From contig MEGH01000008.1 of assembly GCA_001725415.1 (NCBI GenBank), forward strand, positions 1 to 64,000: a stretch of 64,000 nt of DNA. The letters run 5' to 3'. Under the pieces are notes generated by a model. The model was not told the DNA's origin, ran no database searches, and saw nothing but the letters and a program-made list of their open reading frames with translations. Shown one piece after another: positions 44,178-54,865 of this stretch. Position 1 is the first letter of the stretch. Each line of letters opens with the position of its first letter. The position numbers and the translations under genes were made by a program. This DNA is from Pseudonocardia sp. SCN 73-27 (lineage in GTDB: Bacteria > Actinomycetota > Actinomycetes > Mycobacteriales > Pseudonocardiaceae).

Positions 44178-45446
44178 ATGAGTTCCGAGAGCGACCCAGC
44201 CGCCGACGCGCTCGCCGAGGCGCTCGCCGCGGCCGGGCTCGGCGGTGTCGCGCCGCCGACTCCCGCCGACCCGCTCTCCGCGGCCCTGGCGGCCGCCGGG
44301 CTGGCCGACAGCGTGCCCGGCGCACCGGCTCCGCCGCAGGTCGGCGGCCCGATGGTCGTGTCCACCCCTGAGGAGGACGACGAGCCCGACGAGCTGCCGC
44401 GCTGGCCGTTCGGCATCGCGACGGGCGTCGGCTCCATGCCCGGCACCGACGTCCGCGAGGCGGCCGCGATCGTCGCCGGTGAGGTCGGCGCCATGCCGTT
44501 CGTGCCCGAGCTGCCGGCCCGCGGCGTCGGTGCCGACATCGTCGGCCGGACCGCGGGGATGCTCGTCGACCTCGCCGTCGAGACCGTGCCGACCGGCTAC
44601 CGCGTCACCCAACGGCGAGGCCGTGACCACCGCCGGGCCGTCGACCTCCTGCGCGGCGACCTCGACGCCTTCGACGAGGCTTGCGACCCCGTCCACCCCG
44701 GCTGGGTGAAGGTCCAGGCAGCGGGCCCGTGGACGCTGGCCGCGACGGTCGAGCTGCACGCCGGACACCGCGTCCTCACCGACCGCGGCGCCGTCCGCGA
44801 GTTCGCGGCGAGCCTGCTGGAGGGCCTTCGCGGTCATGTGGCCGAGGTGGCCGCCCGGTCCGGCGCGCACGTCGTCGTCCAGCTCGACGAACCCGCCCTG
44901 CCCGCCGTGCTGCGCGGCTCGCTGCCGACGGCCTCCGGCTACGGCACCGTCCGGGCGATCGACAAGATCGACGTCGCCGACGTGCTGCGCGAGTTCGTCG
45001 ACACCTTCTCGGACCTCGGGTCGCCGGTGGTCCTGCACTGCTGCGCCGACGATCCGCCCCTTCGCGTCCTGGGGAGCGTCGGGGCCGCGGCCATCGGGAT
45101 CGACGGCACCCGCCGCGCCATCTCCGGCGACACCGCCATCCCTGCAGCGCTCGACGCCGTCGGTGAGGTCTGGGACGCGGGCACGCCGATCATGCTGGGG
45201 CTCGTCGGGACGAAGGCGCCGTTGCGGGCGCCCGAGATCCCCGCGCTCGCCCAGCGCGCCTTCGACCTCGCCGACCGACTGGGCTTCGCCCGCCACCGCC
45301 TCGCCGAGCTGGCGGTTCCGACGCCCACCTGCGGCCTCGCCGGCGCCACCCCCGACTGGGCCCGCACGGCGCTGGGCCTGTGCCGGCAGCTGGGCGCGGC
45401 CTTCCTCGACCCGACGGGGGACAAGGACGTCGACGAACGGTCGTGA
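44178..45446 (+). CDS. MetE C-terminal-like protein (Rv3015c-like)
   Basis: A 422-residue protein with a cobalamin-independent methionine synthase-like barrel from about residue 75 (WPFGIATGVGSMPGTDVREAA in part). Possible metal ligands are the Cys pair in VVLHCCADDPPL and a later Cys in PTPTCGLAGATPDW. The first 70 residues are an Ala/Pro/acidic extension with two similar DPLSAALAAAGLADS-like repeats. It is a family relative rather than full MetE, which is about 750 residues with two barrels. Palindromes C and D flank it on both sides. Confidence 0.82.
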   Translation: MSSESDPAADALAEALAAAGLGGVAPPTPADPLSAALAAAGLADSVPGAPAPPQVGGPMVVSTPEEDDEPDELPRWPFGIATGVGSMPGTDVREAAAIVAGEVGAMPFVPELPARGVGADIVGRTAGMLVDLAVETVPTGYRVTQRRGRDHRRAVDLLRGDLDAFDEACDPVHPGWVKVQAAGPWTLAATVELHAGHRVLTDRGAVREFAASLLEGLRGHVAEVAARSGAHVVVQLDEPALPAVLRGSLPTASGYGTVRAIDKIDVADVLREFVDTFSDLGSPVVLHCCADDPPLRVLGSVGAAAIGIDGTRRAISGDTAIPAALDAVGEVWDAGTPIMLGLVGTKAPLRAPEIPALAQRAFDLADRLGFARHRLAELAVPTPTCGLAGATPDWARTALGLCRQLGAAFLDPTGDKDVDERS

Positions 45447-45482
45447 GTGGCGTTGTTGGCCATAGCCAATAACGCCACTCAC
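45443..45482. repeat. 40-bp palindrome, copy D
   Basis: Begins GTGAGTGGCGTTGTTGGCC and ends GCCAATAACGCCACTCAC. It includes the MetE-like stop codon (45444-45446) and ends 4 bp before the convergent minus-strand gene's stop, so it could terminate both. Confidence 0.88.
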
Positions 45483-45486
45483 GACG

Positions 45487-45786
45487 TCACGGGGCCAGGA
45501 CCTCCACCGTTCCGCCGCGGCGGTGCAGCCAGGCCAGGAGGACGGGGTCGTCGAGGGTGAGGGCCACGTCGCCCTGATCGAGGGGGACGCGCTCGTGGAG
45601 GCGGATCGCGGTGCGCAGGTCGAAGGCGAGTTCCCGGCTCGCGGACACGGCGAGCCCGAGGTGGGCGACCGTGCGGCAGTCGGCGAGCTCGTCCTCGACA
45701 CCGGGCACGTCGAGCGGCTCCGCGTCGAGAAGTCTCTCGTGGTGCACACCGGTCAGGACGAGCCCGTCGTCGCAGCTCACGACCAT
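45487..45786 (-). CDS. Small hypothetical protein, paralogue of 31486-31785
   Basis: A 99-residue protein starting VVSCDDGLVLTGVHHERLL. Its C-terminal half (ELAFDLRTAIRLHERVPL, ALTLDDPVLLAWLHRRGG) matches the protein at 31486-31785. ATG 45786 was chosen for the GAGGGG upstream; GTG 45795 is in frame. It is divergent from the PLP aminotransferase at 45855. Function unknown. Confidence 0.65.
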   Translation of the reverse strand: MVVSCDDGLVLTGVHHERLLDAEPLDVPGVEDELADCRTVAHLGLAVSASRELAFDLRTAIRLHERVPLDQGDVALTLDDPVLLAWLHRRGGTVEVLAP

Positions 45787-45841
45787 CCACACCACCCCTC
45801 GGATCCCACGCTCGGGGGCCCGGGCCCCCGCGGCCGGAGAG

Positions 45842-45847
45842 TATCGT
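45842..45847 (+). promoter_or_regulatory. -10 hexamer TATCGT for leaderless aminotransferase
   Basis: TATCGT ends 7 nt before ATG 45855, with no Shine-Dalgarno sequence. Confidence 0.45.
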
Positions 45848-45854
45848 TCGCCAC

Positions 45855-46952
45855 ATGCACGAAGATCGGTTGCTGCTCGGCCCGGGCCCCTCCGAGCCGT
45901 ACCCCGAGGCCATGGAAGCCCTCACCCGCCCCGTGCTCGGTCACCTCGACCCCGAGTACCTCGCGGTGATCCGCGAGATCCGTGAGCGGCTCCAGCAGGT
46001 CTTCCGAACCACCAATGAGCTGACGCTGCCCGTGTCGGGTACCGGGTCCTCCGGCATGGAGGCGTGCCTCGCCTCGCTGCTGGAGGTCGGCGACACGATC
46101 ATCGTCGGCGTGAACGGCTACTTCGGCGAGCGGCTGTGCGAGGTCGCGCGCCGCGGCGGCGCGGAGGTCGTCCGGGTGGAGGCCCCGTGGGGCACCCCGA
46201 TCGACCCGGCCGACCTGATCGCGGCCCAGCAGGCCACCCCGCACGCCGCGGTGCTGGCGGTCGTCGCGGCCGAGACGTCGACGGGTGTGCGCAACGACGT
46301 CGCCCCCCTCGGCGCCGCTCTGGCACAGACCGACACGCTGCTGCTGGTCGACGCCGTGACCGCGCTCGGCGGCACGCAGCTGGAGATCGACGCCTGGCAG
46401 GTCGACGCGTCCTACTCCGCGTCGCAGAAGTGCCTCGGTGCCCCTCCCGGGCTCGCGCCGGTCACGCTGGGCCCGCGCGCCGTCGCGCGGATGAAGGCCC
46501 GGAAGACGCCGGTCCGGTCGTTCTACCTCGACCTCGGCCTGCTGCACGAGTACTTCCTCGCCAGCCCGCCCACCTACCACCACACGGCGTCCTCGACGCT
46601 GGCCTACTCGCTCAACGCGGGCCTGGGCCGGCTGCTCGAGGAGGGCGTCGAGCAGGTGTGGGCGCGCCACGAGCGCATCGGCCGGATGCTGCAGGCGGCG
46701 CTGCCGGAGCTGGGTTTCGGGCTGATCGCGCCCGAGCCGAACCGGCTGCCGCAGCTCACGGCCACGACGCTGCCCAACGGTCTCGACGAGGGATCGCTGC
46801 GCAAGCGGCTGCTGGCCGAGTACGGCATCGAGGTCGGCGGTGGGCTGGGCGCCTTCGCGGGCCGCGCCTGGCGCATCGGCATGATGGGCCACGCCGCCAC
46901 CGAGCGGTCGGTCGTCACCCTGGTCGGCGCCGTCCGCGAGCTGCTGGCCTGA
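45855..46952 (+). CDS. Alanine/serine-glyoxylate aminotransferase family (PucG-like)
   Basis: A 365-residue class V PLP enzyme. It begins LLLGPGPSEPYPEAMEA; GTGSSGMEACLASLLE binds the cofactor phosphate, ETSTGVRNDVAPL and VDAVTALGGTQLEID hold the PLP-contacting Asp, and the Schiff-base Lys is in SASQKCLGAPPGLAP. The family includes PucG of Bacillus, which transaminates glyoxylate in ureide breakdown. That would suit the purine island, but serine or alanine as donor is equally possible. Confidence 0.88.
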   Translation: MHEDRLLLGPGPSEPYPEAMEALTRPVLGHLDPEYLAVIREIRERLQQVFRTTNELTLPVSGTGSSGMEACLASLLEVGDTIIVGVNGYFGERLCEVARRGGAEVVRVEAPWGTPIDPADLIAAQQATPHAAVLAVVAAETSTGVRNDVAPLGAALAQTDTLLLVDAVTALGGTQLEIDAWQVDASYSASQKCLGAPPGLAPVTLGPRAVARMKARKTPVRSFYLDLGLLHEYFLASPPTYHHTASSTLAYSLNAGLGRLLEEGVEQVWARHERIGRMLQAALPELGFGLIAPEPNRLPQLTATTLPNGLDEGSLRKRLLAEYGIEVGGGLGAFAGRAWRIGMMGHAATERSVVTLVGAVRELLA

Positions 46953-46959
46953 GTTCTCG

Positions 46960-47973
46960 TCACGAGGGTTCCCTGGCGGCGATCACCGCCGCCAGGGCCT
47001 CGTGGACGAACGTCTCCGTCGCGGCGTGCTCGACGCCGAGGCGGGCGAGCGTCGCCGCGGGGTCGGCGGGGTCGGCGGGGTCGGACAGGATGCCGAGCAG
47101 CAGGTGCTCGGTGCCGATGTAGTTGTGGCCCATGCGCAGTGCCTCGCGCCGGGTCAGGTCGAGCGCCTTGCGCGCGCCGCTGCTGAACGGCGGGTTCGAC
47201 GGCGGCGTGTCGACGGCCGGTCCCGTGGCGGCCTCGACGGCCTCCCGGATGCGGTCGAGGTCCCCGCCCCCGAGGCGGCGGAACGCCTCGCCGGCGATCG
47301 GCCGCGGCTCGGTGAGCAGGCCCAGCACCAGGTGCTCGGTCGTCACCTCGGGAGCCTGCAGCCGCAGCGCCGCCTGCTGGGCGGCGAGCACGGTGTTCTG
47401 GGCGCGCGGCGTGAAGCGGGTGTAGAGGCCGCCTCCGAGGTCCTCCTCGGCCGTGCGCGGGACGAACCGCTTCTGCGCCTGAGTGGTGACGCCCATGGCG
47501 CGCCCGATCTCGTGGGTTGACGTTCCTGCAGTGTCAAACCCGGGTCGACGCTCCCGCGCTTCGACGAGCGTCGCCAGTCGGGCGGCGTCGGCTCGCAGGC
47601 CGCGGCGCAGCAACGGTCCGGCCGGCGCGGCGAGCCCACGCAGTCGTACGCGCAGGACCAGGTCGACGCGGCAGCGCCGCGGTCCGAGCGGGACGACCGA
47701 CCGTGATCCCTCGGCCTCGACGCCCGTCGTCGTGCGCCACTCGAACCGCGAGCCGGGCTCGACCGTCCGCACGACGCCGTCGTTGCGCATCGCCCGGCCT
47801 GCGAACCGCATCCTCTCGACGGTCGTCGTGCCCGGGACGACGAGCCCGGCGGGCGTCGGCCTCATTTCCTCGACGCCCCTGCGCCACAGGGGATCGAGCC
47901 GGTAGTCGGCGACGACCGCCCAGGCGGACGCGGCCGGTGCGTCGATGTCGACGCTCGCCGTGGCCTCGATCAT
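46960..47973 (-). CDS. SRPBCC domain fused to a Clp N-terminal (R) domain
   Basis: A 337-residue protein. Residues 1-145 are a START/SRPBCC polyketide-cyclase-like fold (ATASVDIDAPAASAWAVVADY). After a linker, residues about 185-337 are two Clp R repeats (RFTPRAQNTVLAAQQAAL, TTEHLVLGLLTEP; FSSGARKALDLTRREA, YIGTEHLLLGILSDP) as in the ClpC N-domain. No AAA+ ATPase follows, so it is not a Clp unfoldase; it might bind a lipid or substrate and adapt it. ATG 47973 has GGGGAG about 9 nt upstream. Divergent from marR with TCGAA operators between. Confidence 0.82.
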   Translation of the reverse strand: MIEATASVDIDAPAASAWAVVADYRLDPLWRRGVEEMRPTPAGLVVPGTTTVERMRFAGRAMRNDGVVRTVEPGSRFEWRTTTGVEAEGSRSVVPLGPRRCRVDLVLRVRLRGLAAPAGPLLRRGLRADAARLATLVEARERRPGFDTAGTSTHEIGRAMGVTTQAQKRFVPRTAEEDLGGGLYTRFTPRAQNTVLAAQQAALRLQAPEVTTEHLVLGLLTEPRPIAGEAFRRLGGGDLDRIREAVEAATGPAVDTPPSNPPFSSGARKALDLTRREALRMGHNYIGTEHLLLGILSDPADPADPAATLARLGVEHAATETFVHEALAAVIAAREPS

Positions 47974-48009
47974 CACGTGCACTCCCCGGCGACCGCTTCT
48001 TTTTTCATG

Positions 48010-48074
48010 CTCGAAAAGTACGGCATCGAAATATTCGACGGCAAGGCTCTGTGTCGAGATTCTTCGATGTCGAA
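48010..48074. promoter_or_regulatory. TCGAA/TTCGA operator array for the MarR regulator
   Basis: TCGAA-ATA-TTCGA (48026-48038) and TTCGA-TG-TCGAA (48063-48074) are perfect dyads of the same half-site; another TCGAA occurs near 48011. They lie between the divergent SRPBCC-Clp gene and marR, the usual place for MarR autoregulation. The region is also A/T rich, including a run of Ts. Confidence 0.6.
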
Positions 48075-48083
48075 GGGTCCGGC

Positions 48084-48089
48084 TAGGCT
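48084..48089 (+). promoter_or_regulatory. -10 hexamer TAGGCT for leaderless marR
   Basis: TAGGCT ends 6 nt before ATG 48096, next to the last TCGAA operator. Confidence 0.5.
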
Positions 48090-48095
48090 GGGCCG

Positions 48096-48599
48096 ATGAG
48101 CAACGAGGCCGGCGACGCCGTCGACCGGATCGTCGAGCAGTGGCGCACCGAACGCCCCGACCTGCGGCTCGATGCCATGGCCACCATCGGCCGCCTCGGT
48201 AGGCTCGCCGCCCTCGCCGGACCCCACGTCGACGACCTCTTCGCGCGCTTCGACCTCAGCCGCGGCGAGTTCGACGTCCTCGCGGCCCTGCGCCGCAACG
48301 GATCTCCGTTCACCCTCACCCCGACCGCGCTCGCCCGCACCCTGATGCTCTCGCCCGCCGCGATGACCAGCCGCCTCGACCGGCTGGAAAGGGCCGGGCT
48401 CGTCACCCGCGCCATCGACCCCGACAACCGGCGCAGCATGCGCGTCACCCTCACCGACGACGGCCGCGCCCGGGTCGACGAGGCCGTCACCGCACACGTC
48501 GCGAACGAGGAGCGACTGCTCGCAGCCTTGTCGGCCACCGACCGCCGCCGCCTCGACGACATCCTGCGGCGCCTGCTGGCGAGCCTCGAAACCCCGTGA
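48096..48599 (+). CDS. MarR-family transcriptional regulator
   Basis: A 167-residue winged-helix regulator. The recognition region is LTPTALARTLMLSPAAMTSRLDRLERAGLV and the wing is RAIDPDNRRSMRVTLTDDGR (both in part). Typical helices flank it. The repeated TCGAA operators upstream and the divergent SRPBCC-Clp gene suggest that it controls itself and that gene. Confidence 0.92.
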   Translation: MSNEAGDAVDRIVEQWRTERPDLRLDAMATIGRLGRLAALAGPHVDDLFARFDLSRGEFDVLAALRRNGSPFTLTPTALARTLMLSPAAMTSRLDRLERAGLVTRAIDPDNRRSMRVTLTDDGRARVDEAVTAHVANEERLLAALSATDRRRLDDILRRLLASLETP

Positions 48600-48709
48600 C
48601 GACGACGCGCGGGCCGGGGTAGCGTCCTCGACGACTCCGACAGGTCGCCCCGCGAGAACGATGCCGCAGAGGGACGCAGAGGTGCACGCCTGGATGCCCA
48701 GCTGCGTGA

Positions 48710-51262
<2,553 letters not shown>

Positions 51263-51323
51263 GCACCCGCGCCTGACATGGCCGCTGCTGATCCCGCGGC
51301 CGACATGCACCTTCGTTCGGGTG

Positions 51324-51368
51324 CAACCTCACCGTCGTCGGACGGCGCCGGGACAGCGGTGAGGTAGC
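51324..51368. repeat. ACCTCAC-family inverted repeat, copy 2
   Basis: Arms GCAACCTCACCG-type (about 51324-51334) and CGGTGAGGTAGC (51357-51368) pair with one or two mismatches. The core is shared with the hairpin at 14234-14295. It follows ligA and could be its terminator. Confidence 0.5.
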
Positions 51369-51575
51369 GGGCCGTCCGGGTGGACAGGCGTTCTCGGCGG
51401 CCGCCGGGCGAGGGTGGTGCGCCCGTCGGTGTGGCGCAGAGCCGAACGGGCTCAGCGACTGAACCGGTTCGGTCACGTCCTCGAACACCCCGGCGCGGCC
51501 CGGCGACGGCGGGGCCGCGATGTGATCGACTGTCGGGCCGCGGCTCGATCACGTCGCGGGCGGCCCGGCACTCGC

Positions 51576-51581
51576 TAGGCT
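51576..51581 (+). promoter_or_regulatory. -10 hexamer TAGGCT for the BKACE gene
   Basis: TAGGCT is followed by a short leader containing GAGGGAGGG at 51591-51599 before GTG 51607, so this is an ordinary leadered promoter. Confidence 0.4.
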
Positions 51582-51606
51582 CGCGCTGACGAGGGAGGGT
51601 CCGAGG

Positions 51607-52326
51607 GTGTTGCAGGCGGTTCTCAACGGCTCGCGTCCGGCCGACGCGCACCCCGCGCTGCCCATCCAGGCCCGCCACCTCGCGCGTGACGCCCGCGCCG
51701 TCGCCCGCCTGGGCCTGACGGCGGTGCACGTCCACCCTCGCGACCCGGACGGCGAGGAGACACTCGACCCGGTGCACGTGGGTGATGCGGTGGCGCTGAT
51801 CCGGCACGAGGTCCCGAACATGGAGATCGGGGTGACGACGGGCCGCTGGATCCAGCCCGACCCCAAGAAGCGGATCGACGCGGTCCTGGCCTGGGGCAGG
51901 CTCGACCAGGGGCGGCCCGACGTGTGCTCCGTGAACGTCCACGAGAAGGGCTGGGTGGACGTCTGCAAGGCGGCGGCGTCGGTGGGGATCGGCGTGGAGC
52001 TCGGGGTCTGGACCATGGGCGATGCGGTGACGCTGCGCCAGAACGGGGTGCCGCCGTCGACGGTGCGGGTGCTGGCGGAGTCGACGGTCTCGGATCCGGC
52101 GACGGCCGTGGCGGAGGCGGTCCGGATCCTGCGGGCGCTGGGGTCGTTGCCGGTGCCGGTGATGTTGCACGGCGAGGAGGACGGAGCGTGGCCCGTCCTG
52201 GAGTACGCGTTGCGGATGGGCAAGGACACGCGGATCGGTTTCGAGGACGTGCTGGTGCGACCCGACGGGTGGCTGGCGACCGGTAACGACGACCTCGTCC
52301 GCTCTGCGCTGGGATTCCGCCCCTGA
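51607..52326 (+). CDS. BKACE (beta-keto acid cleavage enzyme) family protein
   Basis: A 239-residue DUF849-type TIM-barrel enzyme, somewhat shorter than typical members (270-310). It condenses a beta-keto acid with acetyl-CoA and splits it. Motifs are LTAVHVHPRDPDG (zinc His ligands), VMLHGEEDGAWPVL, RIGFEDVLVRPDG and ATGNDDLV. The keto acid cannot be predicted from the sequence. GTG 51607 has a GAGGGAGGG ribosome-binding site. Confidence 0.88.
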   Translation: MLQAVLNGSRPADAHPALPIQARHLARDARAVARLGLTAVHVHPRDPDGEETLDPVHVGDAVALIRHEVPNMEIGVTTGRWIQPDPKKRIDAVLAWGRLDQGRPDVCSVNVHEKGWVDVCKAAASVGIGVELGVWTMGDAVTLRQNGVPPSTVRVLAESTVSDPATAVAEAVRILRALGSLPVPVMLHGEEDGAWPVLEYALRMGKDTRIGFEDVLVRPDGWLATGNDDLVRSALGFRP

Positions 52327-52467
52327 GCTGTTTCCGCAGCTCAGAGGGATAGTTCCCGAGGGCGGGCATGAGCCGCGTCACGGTGTGGAATGCGGTTTGT
52401 GGGTCCTGCAACAGTTTCCGTTATCTCGCCGTTGCCTACGGCGTGGACCCCGCCCGGCGGGCCTCCC

Positions 52468-52473
52468 TACCGT
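52468..52473 (+). promoter_or_regulatory. -10 hexamer TACCGT for leaderless reductase
   Basis: TACCGT ends 7 nt before ATG 52481, with no Shine-Dalgarno sequence. Confidence 0.45.
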
Positions 52474-52480
52474 CGATCAC

Positions 52481-53545
52481 ATGGCTCCCCTCGCACGCCG
52501 CGTCATCGCTGCGGCCCGCGCGCTGACGACGCCGCTGCTGCCGGAGGACTTCGTGTCGGTGTGGCGGCCGCTGCGGTCCAGGCGTGCGCCGGGGGCCCGG
52601 GTCGTCGACGTCCGCCGCGAGACGACGGACGCAACGACGCTGCTGCTGCGCCCCGGGACGAGCCTGCCGGTCCACCAGCCCGGCCAGTTCGTGGGTCTGG
52701 GTGTGCAGGTCGACGGGGTGTGGACGTGGCGCAGCTACTCGATCACGTCGCGCCCGGGTGACCCGCTGCTCGCCGTCACGGTCACGGCGGTGCCCGGCGG
52801 CCTGGTGTCGACGCGGCTCGCGCACCACACCCGCCCCGGGACGCTGGTGCGCATCTCGGAGCCGTCCGGCGACTTCCTGCTGCCCGCCGCGACGCCGGAG
52901 AAGCTGCTGTTCGTGACGGCCGGCAGCGGCATCACCCCGGTCATGGGGATGCTGCGCACGCTCGCCGCCCGCAACACGGCGGCACTCGACGGCGCCGTGC
53001 ACGTGCACAGCGACCGCACCGCCGCCGACGTCGTGTTCGGCCCGGAGCTGCGGACCCTCGCGGCGCGGACCGGGATGCGACTCGTCGAACGCCACACCGC
53101 GACCCAGGGGCGGCTGCGCCCCGACGCGCTCACCGATCTCGTCCCCGACTGGACGGCCCGCCACACCTGGGCCTGCGGGCCGGCCGACATGCTCGACGAC
53201 CTGACCGACCACTGGGAGCGGGTGGGTGACCCGACGGCGCTGCACGTCGAGCGTTTCCGCCCGCCGACCTGGGACGACGCCTCCGGCACCGGCGGCCGCG
53301 TCACGTTCGCGACGAGCGGGGTCACCGCCGAGGCGGGCGAGGGCGAGCCGCTGATGGCCGCGGGCGAGGCCGCGGGGGCGTTGCTGCCCGCCGGCTGCCG
53401 GATGGGCATCTGCCACACGTGCGTCGGGCCGCTGCGCTCGGGTGCCGTGCGCGACCTGCTCACCGGCGACACCCATGACACGGCGGGTCAGCCCGTCCGC
53501 ACCTGCGTCTCCGCCCCGCTCGGCGACGTCACCATCGATCTGTAG
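52481..53545 (+). CDS. Ferredoxin reductase-type electron donor to fatty acid desaturase (Rv3230c-like)
   Basis: A 354-residue protein. The FAD domain (RSYSITSRPGDP, about 85-100) is followed by an NAD(P)H domain (FVTAGSGITPVMGML, WACGPADMLDDL) and a C-terminal plant-type 2Fe-2S domain with Cys in CRMGICHTC and a last Cys in VRTCVSAP. It supplies electrons to the desaturase starting 8 bp later, as in the Rv3230c-DesA3 pair of mycobacteria. ATG 52481 fits a TACCGT hexamer. Confidence 0.92.
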   Translation: MAPLARRVIAAARALTTPLLPEDFVSVWRPLRSRRAPGARVVDVRRETTDATTLLLRPGTSLPVHQPGQFVGLGVQVDGVWTWRSYSITSRPGDPLLAVTVTAVPGGLVSTRLAHHTRPGTLVRISEPSGDFLLPAATPEKLLFVTAGSGITPVMGMLRTLAARNTAALDGAVHVHSDRTAADVVFGPELRTLAARTGMRLVERHTATQGRLRPDALTDLVPDWTARHTWACGPADMLDDLTDHWERVGDPTALHVERFRPPTWDDASGTGGRVTFATSGVTAEAGEGEPLMAAGEAAGALLPAGCRMGICHTCVGPLRSGAVRDLLTGDTHDTAGQPVRTCVSAPLGDVTIDL

Positions 53546-53552
53546 GAGCACC

Positions 53553-54716
53553 GTGCGCACGACCACCGGCGTCGCCGACGCCCACCTGACCGAGGAGCAG
53601 ATCGACGCCCTCGGCGCCGAGCTCGACGCGATCCGGGCGAGTGTCGTCGACGATCTCGGCGAGGCCGACGCCCACTACATCCGCACCGTCGTCCGGGTCC
53701 AGCGCGGCCTGGAGGCCGGTGGCCGGACGCTGCTGCTGTTCTCGCGCGTCCCCGCGGCGTGGGTGGCCGGGACGGCGGCGCTGTCCGTCGCCAAGATCCT
53801 GGAGAACATGGAGCTGGGCCACAACATCCTGCACGGACAGTGGGACTGGATGCGTGACCCCGACATCCACTCGACGACGTGGGAGTGGGACCACGCATCG
53901 CCGTCGCAGATGTGGAAGCGCTCGCACAACTACGAGCACCACACGTTCACGAACGTCCGCGGCAAGGACCGCGACCTGGGCTACGCGATCATGCGCGTCA
54001 CCCCGGAGCAGCCGTGGCACCCCGCCTACTTGCTGCAGCCGATCTACAACATCGGGCTGTCGGCGTTCTTCGAGTGGGCCATCGCGATCTACGACATCGA
54101 GTTCGACCGCGTCCAGGAGGGCACCAAGACCTGGGACGAGGCCAAGGCCGAGATGAAGACGATCTGGCGCAAGGCCCGCACGCAGCTCGCCAAGGACTAC
54201 ATCCTGTTCCCGCTGCTGTCGGGCCGCGGCGCGGTGTCGACGCTGACCGCGAATGCCACCGCCGCCCTGGTGCGCAACGTCTGGTCGCACGCGGTGATCT
54301 TCTGCGGGCACTTCCCGGACGGCGTCGAGACCTTCGACGAGGCGCGGCTGGAGGGCGAGTCCCGCGGCCAGTGGTACATCCGCCAGCTGCTGGGCTCGGC
54401 GAACCTGACCGGTGGGCCGCTGTTCCACATCATGACCGGCAACCTGAGCCACCAGATCGAGCACCACCTCTTCCCGGACGTGCCGAGCAACCGGTACCGG
54501 GAGATCGCGCCGCAGGTCCAGGACGTCTGCCGACGCTACGGGCTGCCCTACAGCTCGGGCACGCTGCCGCGCCAGTACGGGACGGTGCTGCGCCGGCTCG
54601 CACGCCTGGCGTTCCCGGGTGGGCACAAGCGCTACGGCGGCTCGCCTGCTCCGGTGCGCAAGCTGCGCCCGCGCACGGGCGTCCGCCTCCCCGCGGTGGC
54701 GCGCCGCGCGGCCTGA
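53553..54716 (+). CDS. Membrane fatty acyl-CoA desaturase (DesA3-like)
   Basis: A 387-residue integral membrane di-iron desaturase. The three histidine boxes are visible: GHNILHG, SHNYEHHT and SHQIEHHLFPDVPSNRY. Hydrophobic stretches flank them. It is probably the stearoyl-CoA delta-9 desaturase DesA3 type, given the reductase partner upstream. GTG 53553 follows TAGGAGCACC. Its end is followed by a long hairpin and palindrome copy E. Confidence 0.92.
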   Translation: MRTTTGVADAHLTEEQIDALGAELDAIRASVVDDLGEADAHYIRTVVRVQRGLEAGGRTLLLFSRVPAAWVAGTAALSVAKILENMELGHNILHGQWDWMRDPDIHSTTWEWDHASPSQMWKRSHNYEHHTFTNVRGKDRDLGYAIMRVTPEQPWHPAYLLQPIYNIGLSAFFEWAIAIYDIEFDRVQEGTKTWDEAKAEMKTIWRKARTQLAKDYILFPLLSGRGAVSTLTANATAALVRNVWSHAVIFCGHFPDGVETFDEARLEGESRGQWYIRQLLGSANLTGGPLFHIMTGNLSHQIEHHLFPDVPSNRYREIAPQVQDVCRRYGLPYSSGTLPRQYGTVLRRLARLAFPGGHKRYGGSPAPVRKLRPRTGVRLPAVARRAA

Positions 54717-54731
54717 CCCGCTGCGGCCCCG

Positions 54732-54790
54732 GATTGCACGAACGGCCCTTTCCCGCAACTGAGCTGCGGGGAAGGGCCGTTCGTGCAATC
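54732..54790 (+). terminator. 26-bp-stem hairpin after the desaturase gene
   Basis: Arms 54732-54757 and 54765-54790 pair along 26 bp with one mismatch and a 7-nt loop; the outer arm begins GATTGCACGAACGGCCC. It starts 16 nt after the desaturase stop, so a terminator role is likely. Confidence 0.8.
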
Positions 54791-54825
54791 GCCAGAGGGC
54801 GCGGGCTCCGGCAGTGCCGATGGTC

Positions 54826-54865
54826 GTGAGTGGCAATGGTCGCTATAGCGACCATTGCCACTCAC
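54826..54865. repeat. 40-bp palindrome, copy E (perfect)
   Basis: The arm GTGAGTGGCAATGGTCGCTA is followed by its exact reverse complement. It overlaps the stop codon (54862-54864) of the minus-strand CdaR-like gene and lies 36 bp after another hairpin, between convergent genes. Confidence 0.9.

Larger units (their letters stand above)
51263..51606. other. 344-bp gap with a hairpin and a promoter, no gene
   Basis: No credible gene on either strand. It contains the hairpin at 51324-51368 that may terminate ligA and the TAGGCT hexamer at 51576 in front of the BKACE gene. Confidence 0.45.
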
